From contig CAMYOL010000047.1 in the NCBI GenBank assembly GCA_947260005.1, forward strand, positions 1 through 63,610: a DNA stretch of 63,610 nucleotides. Direction: 5' to 3'. The notes below the pieces were generated by a model. That model saw nothing but the letters and a program-made list of their open reading frames with translations. It ran no database searches and was not told the DNA's origin. A program made the position numbers and the translations under genes. Below, piece after piece: positions 55,759 to 63,610 of the stretch (position 1 is its first letter; each line of letters starts with the position of its first letter). The stretch comes from an uncultured Ectothiorhodospiraceae bacterium (GTDB taxonomy: Bacteria; Pseudomonadota; Gammaproteobacteria; UBA6429; Thiohalophilaceae).

Positions 55759-58700
55759 TTAATCGATTTCAAGATACGTTGGCAGACTGGTAAGTATCAA
55801 ACGAGTACGGACCGCCAATGCCGGATAGAGTTGTTGTACGCCTTCGCGGTACAGGTCCATTTGGGATCGATATTGCGCTGCCAGGCTCTTGAGTTGTTGT
55901 CGGACTGGCTCTGAGCTCAAATCAGCACCGGTTGGAATATCAAATTGATGGGTCTTATAGTCAATGATGATCGCCTCATGCTGGGTGATAACAAGGCGAT
56001 CAATAATACCATGAACTTGTTTATCCTGGCGTTTAAAATAGATTGGGATCTCACTAAAGGCCTGTTGATATTTTTCCTCATTAAAATATTCGGGAAAATG
56101 TTGAATCGTTTGCTCGGCTTGTCGCCAGTGATCCTGTTGGTCTAAATCAGTATTGTCGTTCCGGCCATTAGGCGAATGAGCATGAAGGTAGTCATCAAAC
56201 GTAAGACCAGGACGATTCGCCAGGCACAACAACATGTCATGAATCTGGTTACCGCGCTCAATGGCCTCTGTTTTCGACATTGTCGTGAGTGATGAGTCAC
56301 GGCCTAATTGAGCGAGCGGCTCATATTCATTGATATCAGTATGACTGGGCGCTATTTCTATAAAGTCACTTTCTAGTTTAACCGGTTGTTGTAGTCGTAT
56401 ATCAATTTCTTTTGACGTGGTGGCTATACTCTCAGTCGTTGTGGGTGAGGTCGTGTCGCCAGAACACTGTGTGATCTCTCTGCTGATCTGCGGTGCTTTA
56501 AGAAGTTCATTGGCATCGATATCAAATTGCTTACATATCTGTTGATACCAACCGGCGGGTTTTTTGTTACCCGAAATATAAAGATGCTGTTTAGCACGTG
56601 TGACGGCGACATAGAGTAAATTGATGTCTTCCTGAGCGTCTTTCGCCTGTTGTTGCTCGATGGCCTGTTGGCATAAGGGCGTCGGGTAGCGACTGGAGGG
56701 CGAGAGCAACATTAAACTCGGCTGTGGGGCCTCGCTGGGCCAGTCGACGATGACATTTTCTCCGCCGCTATTATGTTTGGTCGTGGTGCTATCCACCAAA
56801 AAAACAATCGGAGCTTCTAATCCTTTCGATTCATGGATGGTTAAAATCCTGACTCGATTCTGTTCTGCATCGTTGGCTGGTTGATCGGGGGCTTCCTTGT
56901 CTTGTTGCTTGAGCAGTTTTAACCAGGCAAGAAAACGAGTCAGGCTGGGGTAGCGTCCGCTGTCGTTTTCCAATGCTAATTCAATAAAGCGAGTGAGATT
57001 GGATAAGGCGCGAGCCTGTAAATGTTTTGGATAGTTCGCCTGATAACGTGCCAGCACGTTGGCTTCACTATAGATACGATCTAATAAGTCATGTACGGGC
57101 AAGGTATCGGTTAACATTATCCAGCGACTTAATAATGTCACTGCGCGATGCAGGGGATGATCGCTTGAGTAGTCATCAAGGTGATCGGTCATATATTCAA
57201 ACCAATGCGTTTGTCCTGCTAATGGATACAGGTCTTCATTGCTGGCTGAAAACAACGGTGAACGTAATACACCTGCCAGGGCATGATTATCGAATGGGGT
57301 GATTAACCATTGCAGTAGATTCACCATGTCTTTAATTTCAAGGCTATCGAGCAGCGTGCCGCGTTCGGTGCCCAGGTAGGGAATGTGCGCCTCGCGCAGG
57401 GCGCGTTCATAATCGATGGCGTGAGTACGATTACGTAATAAGATTAAAATGTCGGCGTGAGTCAGGTAGTGACTTTGTTCTCCAGAAGCGATGATGGTTT
57501 TATTCTTGATCAAATCTTTAATAGTGTTTGCCACCGCTTGTGCTTCGTAATAATGAAAGGTCAAGACATCAGGTCGGGGTGTGTGTAATGGGTTGCGCAA
57601 CTCGGCAGCGGTTGCTTGATCGAGTTTCGGTTCTGATTTTGATTCGGGTTCTGATTCCAATTCAGGGGGTGTGATGATCGGTAATATCGTCACCGAACCG
57701 GCTAATGTCTTCTTATGAGTTAAGTGCGCCTGAAAGTCAGGTAAGAGTGCATCCGGGTTATCGATGAAAAACTGATTTACAAAATCGATGATCGCCGGTG
57801 ACGAGCGATAAGATTGATTCAAATACTGTTTCTGTGCATTGAGATTATTCTCCAGCCAGTCACTGGCTGTGCCGAACAGTTTAGGCTCGGCACGTCGGAA
57901 CCGATAGATCGATTGCTTGGCATCACCGACAAACAATACACTGCGAAACCGTTCCTGTTCGCTGGCGGCGATCTCGGATAACAACGGTAACACCAGTTGC
58001 CACTGGGTTGGGTTGGTGTCCTGGAATTCATCGATCAATAAATGTTCGATGCGCTGGTCGAGTTTATATTGTACCCAGTCGGCATGGTCCGAGCTGTTTA
58101 ATAAACAATAACATTGCCACTCAAGATCAGAAAAATCCAGGCTCCGATGAAAACGTTTGATCGCCTGATATTCATCAATATACGCCTGACCTGCACCAAT
58201 CCAGGCGGCGGTTAAGGTGAGTGTTTCACTCGCATGCATGGCCTGACGAAGTTGTATTAATCGATCGCATTGCGTCTGATGGATATTTAGATAGTCGTCA
58301 CAACCTTGTTCGCCCAATTTGGCTGTTATAGTTTTGTTAATGGTGCGTGCACGAGGTTGATCGGTCGTCGTAAAAAAGACACTCCAGATCAGTTTTAACG
58401 CGGGCAGTGCTTCCGATGTTTGTTCGCTCAGTCTCAAAGCCTGTTCAATGGCCTGCACGGCTTGTTGATTCGATTTTATCGGGTGTTTATTTAAAAGTTC
58501 GATAAACTCGGCCAGTTGCTGTCGTGACGTGGCGTCCTGAAAATACGCTTGAATCAAAGACTCCACAGACTGTCCGAGGTCGGTGTTGAGTTGTTGAGCC
58601 AGTTCAGCGAGATAATCGCTTAACTCAAAACCTGGCTGATTGCTTAACGCCCACCACTCACTGCGCGCGGCAATAAACTTCGACAATACAGATTTGGTTT

Positions 58701-59277
58701 TATCGGTGCCAAAATGACGTAACAGGACTTCCATGTGACTCTTTGTGACCTCGATGACGTCATTTGGATATCGTGGGTCATCCGGGCGAGTCAATTTGTT
58801 GGTCAGGCTATTCCAGGCATCGTCGATTAAATAACCAGTTCGTTCAATCAGCTCAAAACCGGGGGGTAGATTGGCCTCCATTGGAAAACGACGCAGCAGA
58901 TCCTGGCAAAAAGCATGAAAGGTGGTGGTACGAACATGCTGCGGGCTGTGCAATAAGTCTTCATACAACGAGCGTGCACTATCACAGTGCGTTGCACTGG
59001 CTTCGAGGCCGAGTTGTTCGGTTAAAGTGTGAACCAGTTCCGGTTTTGAACAAGTTGCCAACATCGATACCCGTTCAAACAGACGTTGTTGCATCTCAGC
59101 GGCCGCTTTGCGGGTAAAGGTAATGGCTAAAATAGAGCCGGGAGTCGCACCATGAATGAGCAAGCGAATAATATGACTGACCAGATGAAAGGTTTTACCG
59201 CTACCCGCCGAGGCATGCACGCTGCTAAAGTCAGGCATGGCAGTCGGTTTGGCTGAAACGTTCGTAGTGGCAGGCAT
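55759..59277 (-). CDS. AddA-like UvrD helicase with C-terminal nuclease domain
   Basis: 1172 residues. Helicase motifs: ASAGSGKTFHLV (Walker A), ITFTRKAAAEMQQRL (Ia), LLIDEFQDTNPTQW (II), FVGDAKQSIYRFRRAEP (III) and LLYVAVTRAKQHLYISG (VI). The C-terminal PD-(D/E)xK nuclease has IDRLVITQHEAIIIDYKTH. This matches AddA of the AddAB end-processing complex, which replaces RecBCD. The usual partner addB is not adjacent: upstream lies a small RNA gene. Start ATG 59277; Met14 at 59238 is an alternative. Confidence 0.9.
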   Translation of the reverse strand: MPATTNVSAKPTAMPDFSSVHASAGSGKTFHLVSHIIRLLIHGATPGSILAITFTRKAAAEMQQRLFERVSMLATCSKPELVHTLTEQLGLEASATHCDSARSLYEDLLHSPQHVRTTTFHAFCQDLLRRFPMEANLPPGFELIERTGYLIDDAWNSLTNKLTRPDDPRYPNDVIEVTKSHMEVLLRHFGTDKTKSVLSKFIAARSEWWALSNQPGFELSDYLAELAQQLNTDLGQSVESLIQAYFQDATSRQQLAEFIELLNKHPIKSNQQAVQAIEQALRLSEQTSEALPALKLIWSVFFTTTDQPRARTINKTITAKLGEQGCDDYLNIHQTQCDRLIQLRQAMHASETLTLTAAWIGAGQAYIDEYQAIKRFHRSLDFSDLEWQCYCLLNSSDHADWVQYKLDQRIEHLLIDEFQDTNPTQWQLVLPLLSEIAASEQERFRSVLFVGDAKQSIYRFRRAEPKLFGTASDWLENNLNAQKQYLNQSYRSSPAIIDFVNQFFIDNPDALLPDFQAHLTHKKTLAGSVTILPIITPPELESEPESKSEPKLDQATAAELRNPLHTPRPDVLTFHYYEAQAVANTIKDLIKNKTIIASGEQSHYLTHADILILLRNRTHAIDYERALREAHIPYLGTERGTLLDSLEIKDMVNLLQWLITPFDNHALAGVLRSPLFSASNEDLYPLAGQTHWFEYMTDHLDDYSSDHPLHRAVTLLSRWIMLTDTLPVHDLLDRIYSEANVLARYQANYPKHLQARALSNLTRFIELALENDSGRYPSLTRFLAWLKLLKQQDKEAPDQPANDAEQNRVRILTIHESKGLEAPIVFLVDSTTTKHNSGGENVIVDWPSEAPQPSLMLLSPSSRYPTPLCQQAIEQQQAKDAQEDINLLYVAVTRAKQHLYISGNKKPAGWYQQICKQFDIDANELLKAPQISREITQCSGDTTSPTTTESIATTSKEIDIRLQQPVKLESDFIEIAPSHTDINEYEPLAQLGRDSSLTTMSKTEAIERGNQIHDMLLCLANRPGLTFDDYLHAHSPNGRNDNTDLDQQDHWRQAEQTIQHFPEYFNEEKYQQAFSEIPIYFKRQDKQVHGIIDRLVITQHEAIIIDYKTHQFDIPTGADLSSEPVRQQLKSLAAQYRSQMDLYREGVQQLYPALAVRTRLILTSLPTYLEID

Positions 59278-59404
59278 AGAGCGTAGCTTAAACAGCCTGA
59301 AGGGCAGGGTAAAGGTTGGAATAGGTCTAAACGAGCGTTTTAAATTGTTTATTAATTGTCAGATATTGAAACATTCTGTAACCCAACTGTAAGTAAAGTC
59401 TTGG

Positions 59405-59410
59405 TATGAT
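59405..59410 (+). promoter_or_regulatory. -10 element of the GGA-rich small RNA
   Basis: TATGAT lies about 7 bases before the expected start near 59417. No good -35 is present at 16-18 bases. TGTAAG (59389-59394), followed 6 bases on by CTTGGT, is a partial match to the GacA/UvrY box TGTAAG-N6-CTTACA. Weak core plus a response-regulator site is what CsrB/RsmZ promoters look like; this is an inference. Confidence 0.5.
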
Positions 59411-59416
59411 GTCTGC

Positions 59417-59653
59417 GTTCGACGAAAGGGTTAACCGTATTTATGTTTGATCTTTTTAGACAAACAACGAGATGTACTCACAAGGATTTGTGACCTAGGC
59501 AGGATTGCCTTTTAAGGAAGAACTAAGGACTTTAAGCAGCGGCAGGACGCCGATATGGAAAACTCAGAAATGAGTATCACTGCGGGATAATGATGGCGGG
59601 CAGGATGGCCTGAAAGGTGTTTCAAATGGCGACCGATAGGTCGCCTTTTTTTT
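59417..59653 (+). ncRNA. CsrB/RsmY/RsmZ-type small RNA (CsrA-sequestering)
   Basis: About 237 bases without a credible open frame, ending in a strong terminator. It contains eight GGA motifs, at 59484, 59502, 59516, 59527, 59545, 59557, 59585 and 59603. Several lie in hairpin loops: CACAA-GGAT-TTGTG (59479-59492), AGGCA-GGAT-TGCCT (59497-59510) and CGGC-AGGAC-GCCG (59540-59552). Repeated loop GGA is the CsrA-binding signature of the CsrB/RsmZ family. The 5' end is estimated from the -10 element. It lies between divergent addA-like and outer-membrane genes. Confidence 0.8.
59628..59653 (+). terminator. Terminator of the GGA-rich small RNA
   Basis: The stem GGCGACC/GGTCGCC with loop GATA is followed by eight T residues. 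It has no protein gene directly upstream on this strand, which is itself a sign of a small RNA. Confidence 0.93.
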
Positions 59654-59733
59654 GGGCTCAAAAAACTTTTTAAAGTTCATATAAAACCATCGATGTAGCA
59701 TGCAAAGGAAATTACCTCAATACGGTTAATTTA

Positions 59734-60900
59734 CTATTGCCATGCATGGCCAAACTGCTGATAAAATACCGTATCTTCAGGGCCTTTGACGATGTCAAAG
59801 CCGATATGCGCACCAAAACGACGTGCTATAAAATAGCGTAACCCAGCACCTTTAGTGTAAACAGTCGTATTTGAATCACTTGGTCCAATATCTTTAGTTC
59901 GTCCTGCGCCACCAAAACCTATCAGTGTCCAGCGAGGAGTGAACTTCCAACCTAACTCTACTTCACCAACAAAGGTCGAATCACCCTGGTAACATATCAT
60001 AGGTATCCCGCGAAGATCGATAAAAGGATAAGCATAAAATGGTATTTCACTCGGACTCCCATCAATGGTTGCAATATCACCACGTAAACCTAACGGAAAT
60101 TGTTTAGTTAACGATGTGAAGTAAAGCAGTTTGGCTTCATACTTTTCGTAATCCGTATCACCGCCAACCGCCTTGCGAAATAGTGATACTTCAATCGAAG
60201 TATTAATTCCAGTGTTTGGTGTGAAAGTGGTATCGCGAGTATCATAATTGAGCGAAAAGCCAATGGCGGCTTCCCGACTGTTATTTTTAATTATAAAGCC
60301 CGGGTCAATGACTGAAAAATTAAGTTCAGTATCGGTATCCACTAAAAAATAACTGGCACCGGCAAAAAAGTCTGAATCATTAATACGGAACTTTATTTCC
60401 TGTAGTAGGGCGTTAGGTTCAAGATTAACTTCAGATGAAACATCTTGACCAAGAACATTTCTATAAAATTTCATATTAATCGAACCAGTAAATATCGCAC
60501 CTGTATATCGGATATTGTCATCTTTCCAGACGCCCATATGAGCGGCACCAGCCAACCAGGTATCGTTTTCAGTGTAAGCGCCAAAAACTGCGGATACGCT
60601 AGGCGGTATCATATTTCCTTCACCATCTACAGACTGAGGATTAAAGGATTCGCCCTCCGGCACACGACCGGATAGTGGGTCATGTAAGAAAACAAGTGCA
60701 GCACCTATGCCATAGCCAACGGCAGGTTCAGTGACGATGATGGGGATTGGAAGAAAACCTTTTTGCTCTGCAAGATAGTGACTGAGATCAAGCATACCAT
60801 CTTCAGGATCGATAAAGCCGTCCAGCATTGATGCACTGAATACTGTGCTAGAAACGACAAGTAAAGAAGATATAGCGAGCTTTCTGTAAAGGCGTAACAT
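59734..60900 (-). CDS. Outer-membrane beta-barrel protein (BamA/TamA-like surface antigen)
   Basis: 388 residues. Signal peptide about 1-23 (ending FSA). Barrel strands throughout, with motifs typical of D15-type surface antigens: EPAVGYGIGAALVFLHDP near the N-terminus, GFSLNYDTRDTTFTPNTGIN, LRGIPMICYQGD and AGLRYFIARRFGAHIGFDI. No POTRA domains fit in this length, so it is a barrel-only relative rather than BamA itself. Function unknown. Divergent from the small RNA. Confidence 0.8.
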   Translation of the reverse strand: MLRLYRKLAISSLLVVSSTVFSASMLDGFIDPEDGMLDLSHYLAEQKGFLPIPIIVTEPAVGYGIGAALVFLHDPLSGRVPEGESFNPQSVDGEGNMIPPSVSAVFGAYTENDTWLAGAAHMGVWKDDNIRYTGAIFTGSINMKFYRNVLGQDVSSEVNLEPNALLQEIKFRINDSDFFAGASYFLVDTDTELNFSVIDPGFIIKNNSREAAIGFSLNYDTRDTTFTPNTGINTSIEVSLFRKAVGGDTDYEKYEAKLLYFTSLTKQFPLGLRGDIATIDGSPSEIPFYAYPFIDLRGIPMICYQGDSTFVGEVELGWKFTPRWTLIGFGGAGRTKDIGPSDSNTTVYTKGAGLRYFIARRFGAHIGFDIVKGPEDTVFYQQFGHAWQ

Positions 60901-60948
60901 CTATTATATACTTGTTGTTTTTTAACGATTTTTCTGTATCAACGTGAA

Positions 60949-60966
60949 ACGCTCTTATTAGAGCGT
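60949..60966 (-). terminator. Hairpin after the SnoaL-like gene
   Basis: The stem ACGCTC/GAGCGT has the loop TTATTA. On the minus strand it is followed by only TTTCAC, so it is a weak intrinsic terminator. Confidence 0.4.
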
Positions 60967-61004
60967 CGCATCAGGATAATAACGAAATTTTTAGTACAGG
61001 CCAT

Positions 61005-61418
61005 TTACTGTTTGCTTTTTCTTGAGAGTAATAGTTGCTCAGCAAGGTCAGTTATCACCCATTCTTCAGCGATTAATCCATCGCGAAACTGACTCGTAAC
61101 CATATCACGCCAAACAATTTGAAGACCGTTGGCAGGGAAATTCTTGAATTTACCTTTGTGTGTTGCCCGGAGTGTACGTTGCCATGCAACCCGATCATTT
61201 CCTTCCAACAGTATATCCACATCAACTTGAATGTCAGGAAAGCTTTGCCGAAGTGCTCCGAGAACATCTTGGACGATTTTATATCCTCCTTTCATATCGC
61301 GGCTTGTCAAGTGCACTGCATAGTCTTGCGTGAAGAAATCACCTACACGATCCAGATTCCCATCAACTATAAGCGTTTTATTAGCGCTCTTAATCTTTGA
61401 TGCAAGTGATATTCCCAT
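61005..61418 (-). CDS. SnoaL-like ester cyclase family protein
   Basis: 137 residues. NTF2-like fold suggested by FFTQDYAVHLTSRDMKGGYK, LRQSFPDIQVDVDILLEGNDRVAWQRTLRATHKG and GLIAEEWVITDL, the common pattern of SnoaL-type proteins. The substrate is unknown. It lies at the boundary of the AT-rich right arm of the window. A near-palindrome upstream (61477-61490) may be an operator. Confidence 0.72.
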   Translation of the reverse strand: MGISLASKIKSANKTLIVDGNLDRVGDFFTQDYAVHLTSRDMKGGYKIVQDVLGALRQSFPDIQVDVDILLEGNDRVAWQRTLRATHKGKFKNFPANGLQIVWRDMVTSQFRDGLIAEEWVITDLAEQLLLSRKSKQ

Positions 61419-61876
61419 ATATAAACTCCATTCCCTGAGATAATCTTGTTTTGTAATGCTCTAACATCTGAATATATGGAATTTATTCCACATATCAGTC
61501 TGTCTCCTGTTTATATACGTGTACTATATCAGACGGTTATATTATTATTTAGTTATGATTGAGATTATGAGAAGTAGAATATTATTCTATATAATAGTCA
61601 GCTGAAAATACAAATCAATAAATCATTTAATTTTCAGTTGATTATGAACTGCTTATATATCTATGGCAGTTTAAAAAGTGTTTTTATATAATGTTAGCAA
61701 TTACGAGCCGACTCTTTACGGGGTGAGACGATTACGGTCGATTAATTGGGGGGAGGTTCACGAACGGCTGGGTTACCTTGTTATGTGTTTTATTGTTTTT
61801 CATTCAATTTTTATATGTTTGTTTTCGTCCAGAAGCGGCATAGCTTTTTAGTTGAAGTGTGCTTGATAAGTACTTT
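61419..61876. other. 458-base AT-rich intergenic stretch
   Basis: Very AT-rich, no convincing gene. It holds a perfect inverted repeat TGGAAT-TT-ATTCCA at 61477-61490 and a pair CAGCTGAAAAT / ATTTTCAGTTG around 61601-61642. At 61706-61785 an attC-like remnant shows TGTTATG (61779-61785) and AGCCG/CGGCT pairing, but no clear partner core site. Confidence 0.5.
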
Positions 61877-62439
61877 TTAGTATTTATCATCAATAGAGTT
61901 ATTAGAGATTTTGTATAGTTGATTGATAGAAGTATAAAACTTGTCCGGGTCATCTAGTTTTTTTTCAGGAAAAATAAACGCACAGGACTCGCTGACGTGT
62001 ATATAAATCATACCTTTATGACGAACAATTTTGGTCACAATATCCCATGACTGAAATACTTCGAAACCTTTGTCATAGTTCTTAAATCCAATTTGATCAA
62101 AGATATAACGATGCTTTCCAATAAACTGCGATGAGAAAGAAGGATCATTAATGCTTTTTAAAAAATAATATATAAATATTGATACAATGATTACAAAAAA
62201 AGTACTTACAATAATTTCAGTTGGCCAATGAAAAAAATCAAGCCAGCTAACTATATTATCATCTCGAAATAAGTAGACAAATATAAATGCAAGAGTGAAC
62301 CAAATAATAACATTTAGCCATAACCTGTTTTTCTTTTCAGGCTTATTCTGTAGTTTAGGTGTTTTTTTAGTGTCTCCTTAAAACAATATTTCTGAAATGT
62401 TTTGTAATCAGACGCATCATATTCTATAAAGACTTCCAT
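61877..62439 (-). pseudogene. Frameshifted YcxB-like membrane protein gene
   Basis: From ATG 62439 (GGAGAG upstream) the protein starts MEVFIEYDASDYKTFQKYCF. After a run of seven T on the plus strand (A on the coding strand, 62362-62368) the good frame moves back by one. From there it continues KTPKLQNKPEKKNRLWLN, two membrane helices, then a C-terminal domain with FDQIGFKNYDKGFEVFQSWD and FIFPEKKLDDPDKF. That domain looks like the YcxB family. The total would be 187 residues. The shift could be a true mutation, a sequencing error in a homopolymer, or -1 slippage at A AAA AAA. Confidence 0.7.
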
Positions 62440-62644
62440 AACACTCTCCGCATAAGAACTTAAATAACGGATCATCCATGGTTATTTCCATATAAATGTC
62501 CTCTTTGGTTCGGAGCCTGTCATTACTAAAACGCATAACTAGGATGTAGAATAACTAGAAATTTCATTTTTCAGTACTCATAACTTTTTGTTTTTGATCA
62601 AATTTATTTGCTTGTAATTTACGATTTTTGGATTTTTCTACAGC
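62440..62644. other. 205-base leader of the frameshifted cassette gene
   Basis: AT-rich, no known gene. A 24-codon minus-strand frame starting ATG at about 62497 (MEITMDDPLFKF) has an AGAGGA site and overlaps the start of the YcxB-like gene. It could be a leader peptide, but support is slim. Confidence 0.35.
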
Positions 62645-62727
62645 CTCAACGACTAAATGACCTACTAAAATTTTTGCGGGCGGGTTTTGCCCACTGAAAT
62701 ATTTGTCAGGTTAATCTTCTTGTTATA
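62645..62727 (-). other. attC-like recombination site 2
   Basis: On the minus strand: R'' TATAACA (62727-62721), L'' ACCTGAC (62711-62705), a central palindrome with GTGGGC/GCCCGC, L' GTAGGT (62665-62660) and R' CGTTGAG (62651-62645). L'' pairs with L' except for one extra G in L'', the extrahelical base that marks true attC sites. R' fits GTTRRRY only in part. Confidence 0.6.
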
Positions 62728-62753
62728 TGTTTTATTATACATTATTCAAAAAA

Positions 62754-63059
62754 CTAGAATAATAAAATAGCTATACCGATAGCAAATACTGGGACAGGAA
62801 AAAAATACTTTAAAGTTTTCTCATCAAATCCTGGTTTTCCTGTTATGGCTTTTCCTCTATGATTTTGTATTCTTACTAAAATACTGAACAAATAGAATGC
62901 TATACAGCAGATTACAACAATAGTTAATTTATTTCCATCTGGAAATCTCTGGTAATAAATAAACAAATATGAAAGTATAAGACCTGAAGCAACAGATATA
63001 ATTATCCAAGCAGATTCATCCTTCCAATCCATCTGGTCATTCTTTTCATTAAAGCTCAT
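62754..63059 (-). CDS. Cassette-encoded small membrane protein
   Basis: 101 residues with three hydrophobic segments (about 17-35, 44-62 and 84-101). The hydrophilic N-terminus is MSFNEKNDQMDWKDESAW. No family is recognised. It is flanked by attC-like sites 27 bases downstream and 48 bases upstream, the tight packing of an integron cassette. Confidence 0.65.
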   Translation of the reverse strand: MSFNEKNDQMDWKDESAWIIISVASGLILSYLFIYYQRFPDGNKLTIVVICCIAFYLFSILVRIQNHRGKAITGKPGFDEKTLKYFFPVPVFAIGIAILLF

Positions 63060-63107
63060 TTAATTAGACCTTAGTTACTCATATTTATAATAGACGTGCA
63101 TCTAAAC

Positions 63108-63193
63108 GTATAACGTTTGAAACAAATGGCCGACAAACCGCAGCGCGGGTTGGCGGTCCAGCGCGTAAGCGCGAATTTGGTTGATTTGTTATA
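63108..63193 (-). other. attC-like recombination site 1
   Basis: On the minus strand R'' is TATAACA (63193-63187) and R' is GTTATAC (63114-63108). The inner parts pair as CAAAT/ATTTG, with smaller hairpins (GCGCTTACGCGC) in the centre. The 86-base imperfect palindrome resembles the VCR-type attC of sedentary chromosomal integrons. The upstream gene's TAA stop (63191-63189) is inside R''. Confidence 0.7.
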
Positions 63194-63572
63194 TTTTTTT
63201 TCCTTCATAATATTTTTCTTCTGATACCACTTTACCGCTAATGTAATGGCGCTTAATACCATGTATTAGACCTGATTTGTATGGTATCTCCCACCCTATG
63301 GAACCTGATGAGGTATAGATGAAATGCGTACCAGTACCATACTCGAATTCATATTTTACGAGCACATTACCGTCATTATTTCTTAATGTAATCGTGCCGT
63401 GATCAAGGCCGTCTACTTTTTGTCCTTCACGCAACACTACTCCAGACTTTAACTTATGACGATATATACCGTTTTCCACTCCTGAAATATATTCTGTTTC
63501 ATAGATCATTCCGGTTGGGCATTCATATACCCATAAGCCAGTAAAATCTTGTGGAGGATTTTTATTACTCAT
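63189..63572 (-). CDS. Cassette-encoded MORN-like repeat protein
   Basis: 127 residues, soluble, no signal. It consists of short beta-hairpin units with MORN/YwqK-like spacing: ETEYISGVENGIYRHKLKSG, REGQKVDGLDHGTITLRN and WEIPYKSGLIHGIKRHYISG. Such repeats occur in toxin-antitoxin-linked and membrane-associated proteins; function here unknown. The stop codon lies inside the attC-like site. TAGGAGTTAG before the start is a good ribosome site. Confidence 0.68.
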   Translation of the reverse strand: MSNKNPPQDFTGLWVYECPTGMIYETEYISGVENGIYRHKLKSGVVLREGQKVDGLDHGTITLRNNDGNVLVKYEFEYGTGTHFIYTSSGSIGWEIPYKSGLIHGIKRHYISGKVVSEEKYYEGKKI

Positions 63573-63610
63573 CTAACTCCTATTTTTTAAACCACTCTTA
63601 AAAATATAAC

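Larger units (their letters stand above)
61690..63610 (-). mobile_element. Probable integron gene-cassette array (edge; CALIN-like)
   Basis: Three short minus-strand genes of unrelated type, all AT-rich, are each followed by an attC-like palindrome or remnant, in the same orientation. At 63189 the stop codon of one gene lies inside the first core site, as is common in cassettes. No integrase gene is present. By cassette polarity intI/attI would lie to the right, beyond base 63610. The left limit is uncertain. Confidence 0.6.

Noticed and set aside
59734-60900. BamA or TamA itself
   Set aside because: Too short (388 residues) for any POTRA domains; only a barrel is present.
61706-61785. Third attC-like site
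   Set aside because: R''-like TGTTATG and an AGCCG/CGGCT pair are present, but no matching R' core (GTTRRRY) at the expected place. Kept only as a possible remnant.

Overview
The window reads as a chromosomal segment of a gammaproteobacterium of moderate GC content. It carries several gene orders typical of that class: queG-nnr-tsaE-ami-mutL-miaA-hfq-hflX-hflK-hflC-DUF2065-hisZ-purA; tRNA-Leu, rnr, rlmB, rpsF-rpsR-rplI, dnaB-alr; and ffh, rpsP-rimM-trmD-rplS. Glycolate oxidase (glcD/glcE), a molybdenum-cofactor operon and a zinc-uptake locus point to a free-living or facultative respiratory organism. No gene fixes the genus.

Layout. 1-2.4 kb: glcE (cut by the window edge) and glcD on the minus strand. 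2.5-4.2 kb: small membrane protein, hslR, Nudix hydrolase, thioredoxin. 4.4-6.9 kb: mobA-mobB-moeA (minus). 7-21.6 kb: a small unknown gene, queG, then the long plus-strand housekeeping run from nnr to purA. 21.7-23.6 kb: EAL-HDOD protein and an unknown gene. 23.8-32.8 kb: tRNA-Leu(CAG), rnr, rlmB, ribosomal proteins S6/S18/L9, dnaB, alr, M28 peptidase. 32.8-40 kb: lipoprotein, TerC-PGPGW fusion, radA, PilZ, FHA, CorB-like and YpjD-like proteins. 40.3-45.2 kb: metallo-hydrolase, ffh, rpsP-rimM-trmD-rplS. 45.4-52.4 kb: a TPR protein, then a metal-uptake locus (Cys/His-rich small protein, outer-membrane porin, ZnuA-like binding protein, ABC-3 permease, OPT transporter) without an ATPase. 52.5-59.3 kb: ogt, xerD, dsbC, a CnoX-like thioredoxin and an AddA-like helicase-nuclease. 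59.4-59.65 kb: a probable CsrB/RsmZ-type small RNA. 59.7-61.4 kb: an outer-membrane barrel and a SnoaL-like protein. 61.4-63.6 kb: an AT-rich stretch of small minus-strand genes separated by attC-like sites, read as the edge of an integron gene-cassette array.

Non-coding structure is unusually rich. Three copies of a GGGGTCAGAGACGTAT inverted repeat sit between genes. Two copies of a second element share a core but have different, internally palindromic arms. There are also GTCATCCTGA-type repeats and clear rho-independent terminators.

The strongest leads are the GGA-rich small RNA at about 59.42-59.65 kb, the cassette array at the right end, the ATPase-less zinc locus, and the repeat family with arm covariation. 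All calls come from reading the sequence and protein motifs. No database search was possible.
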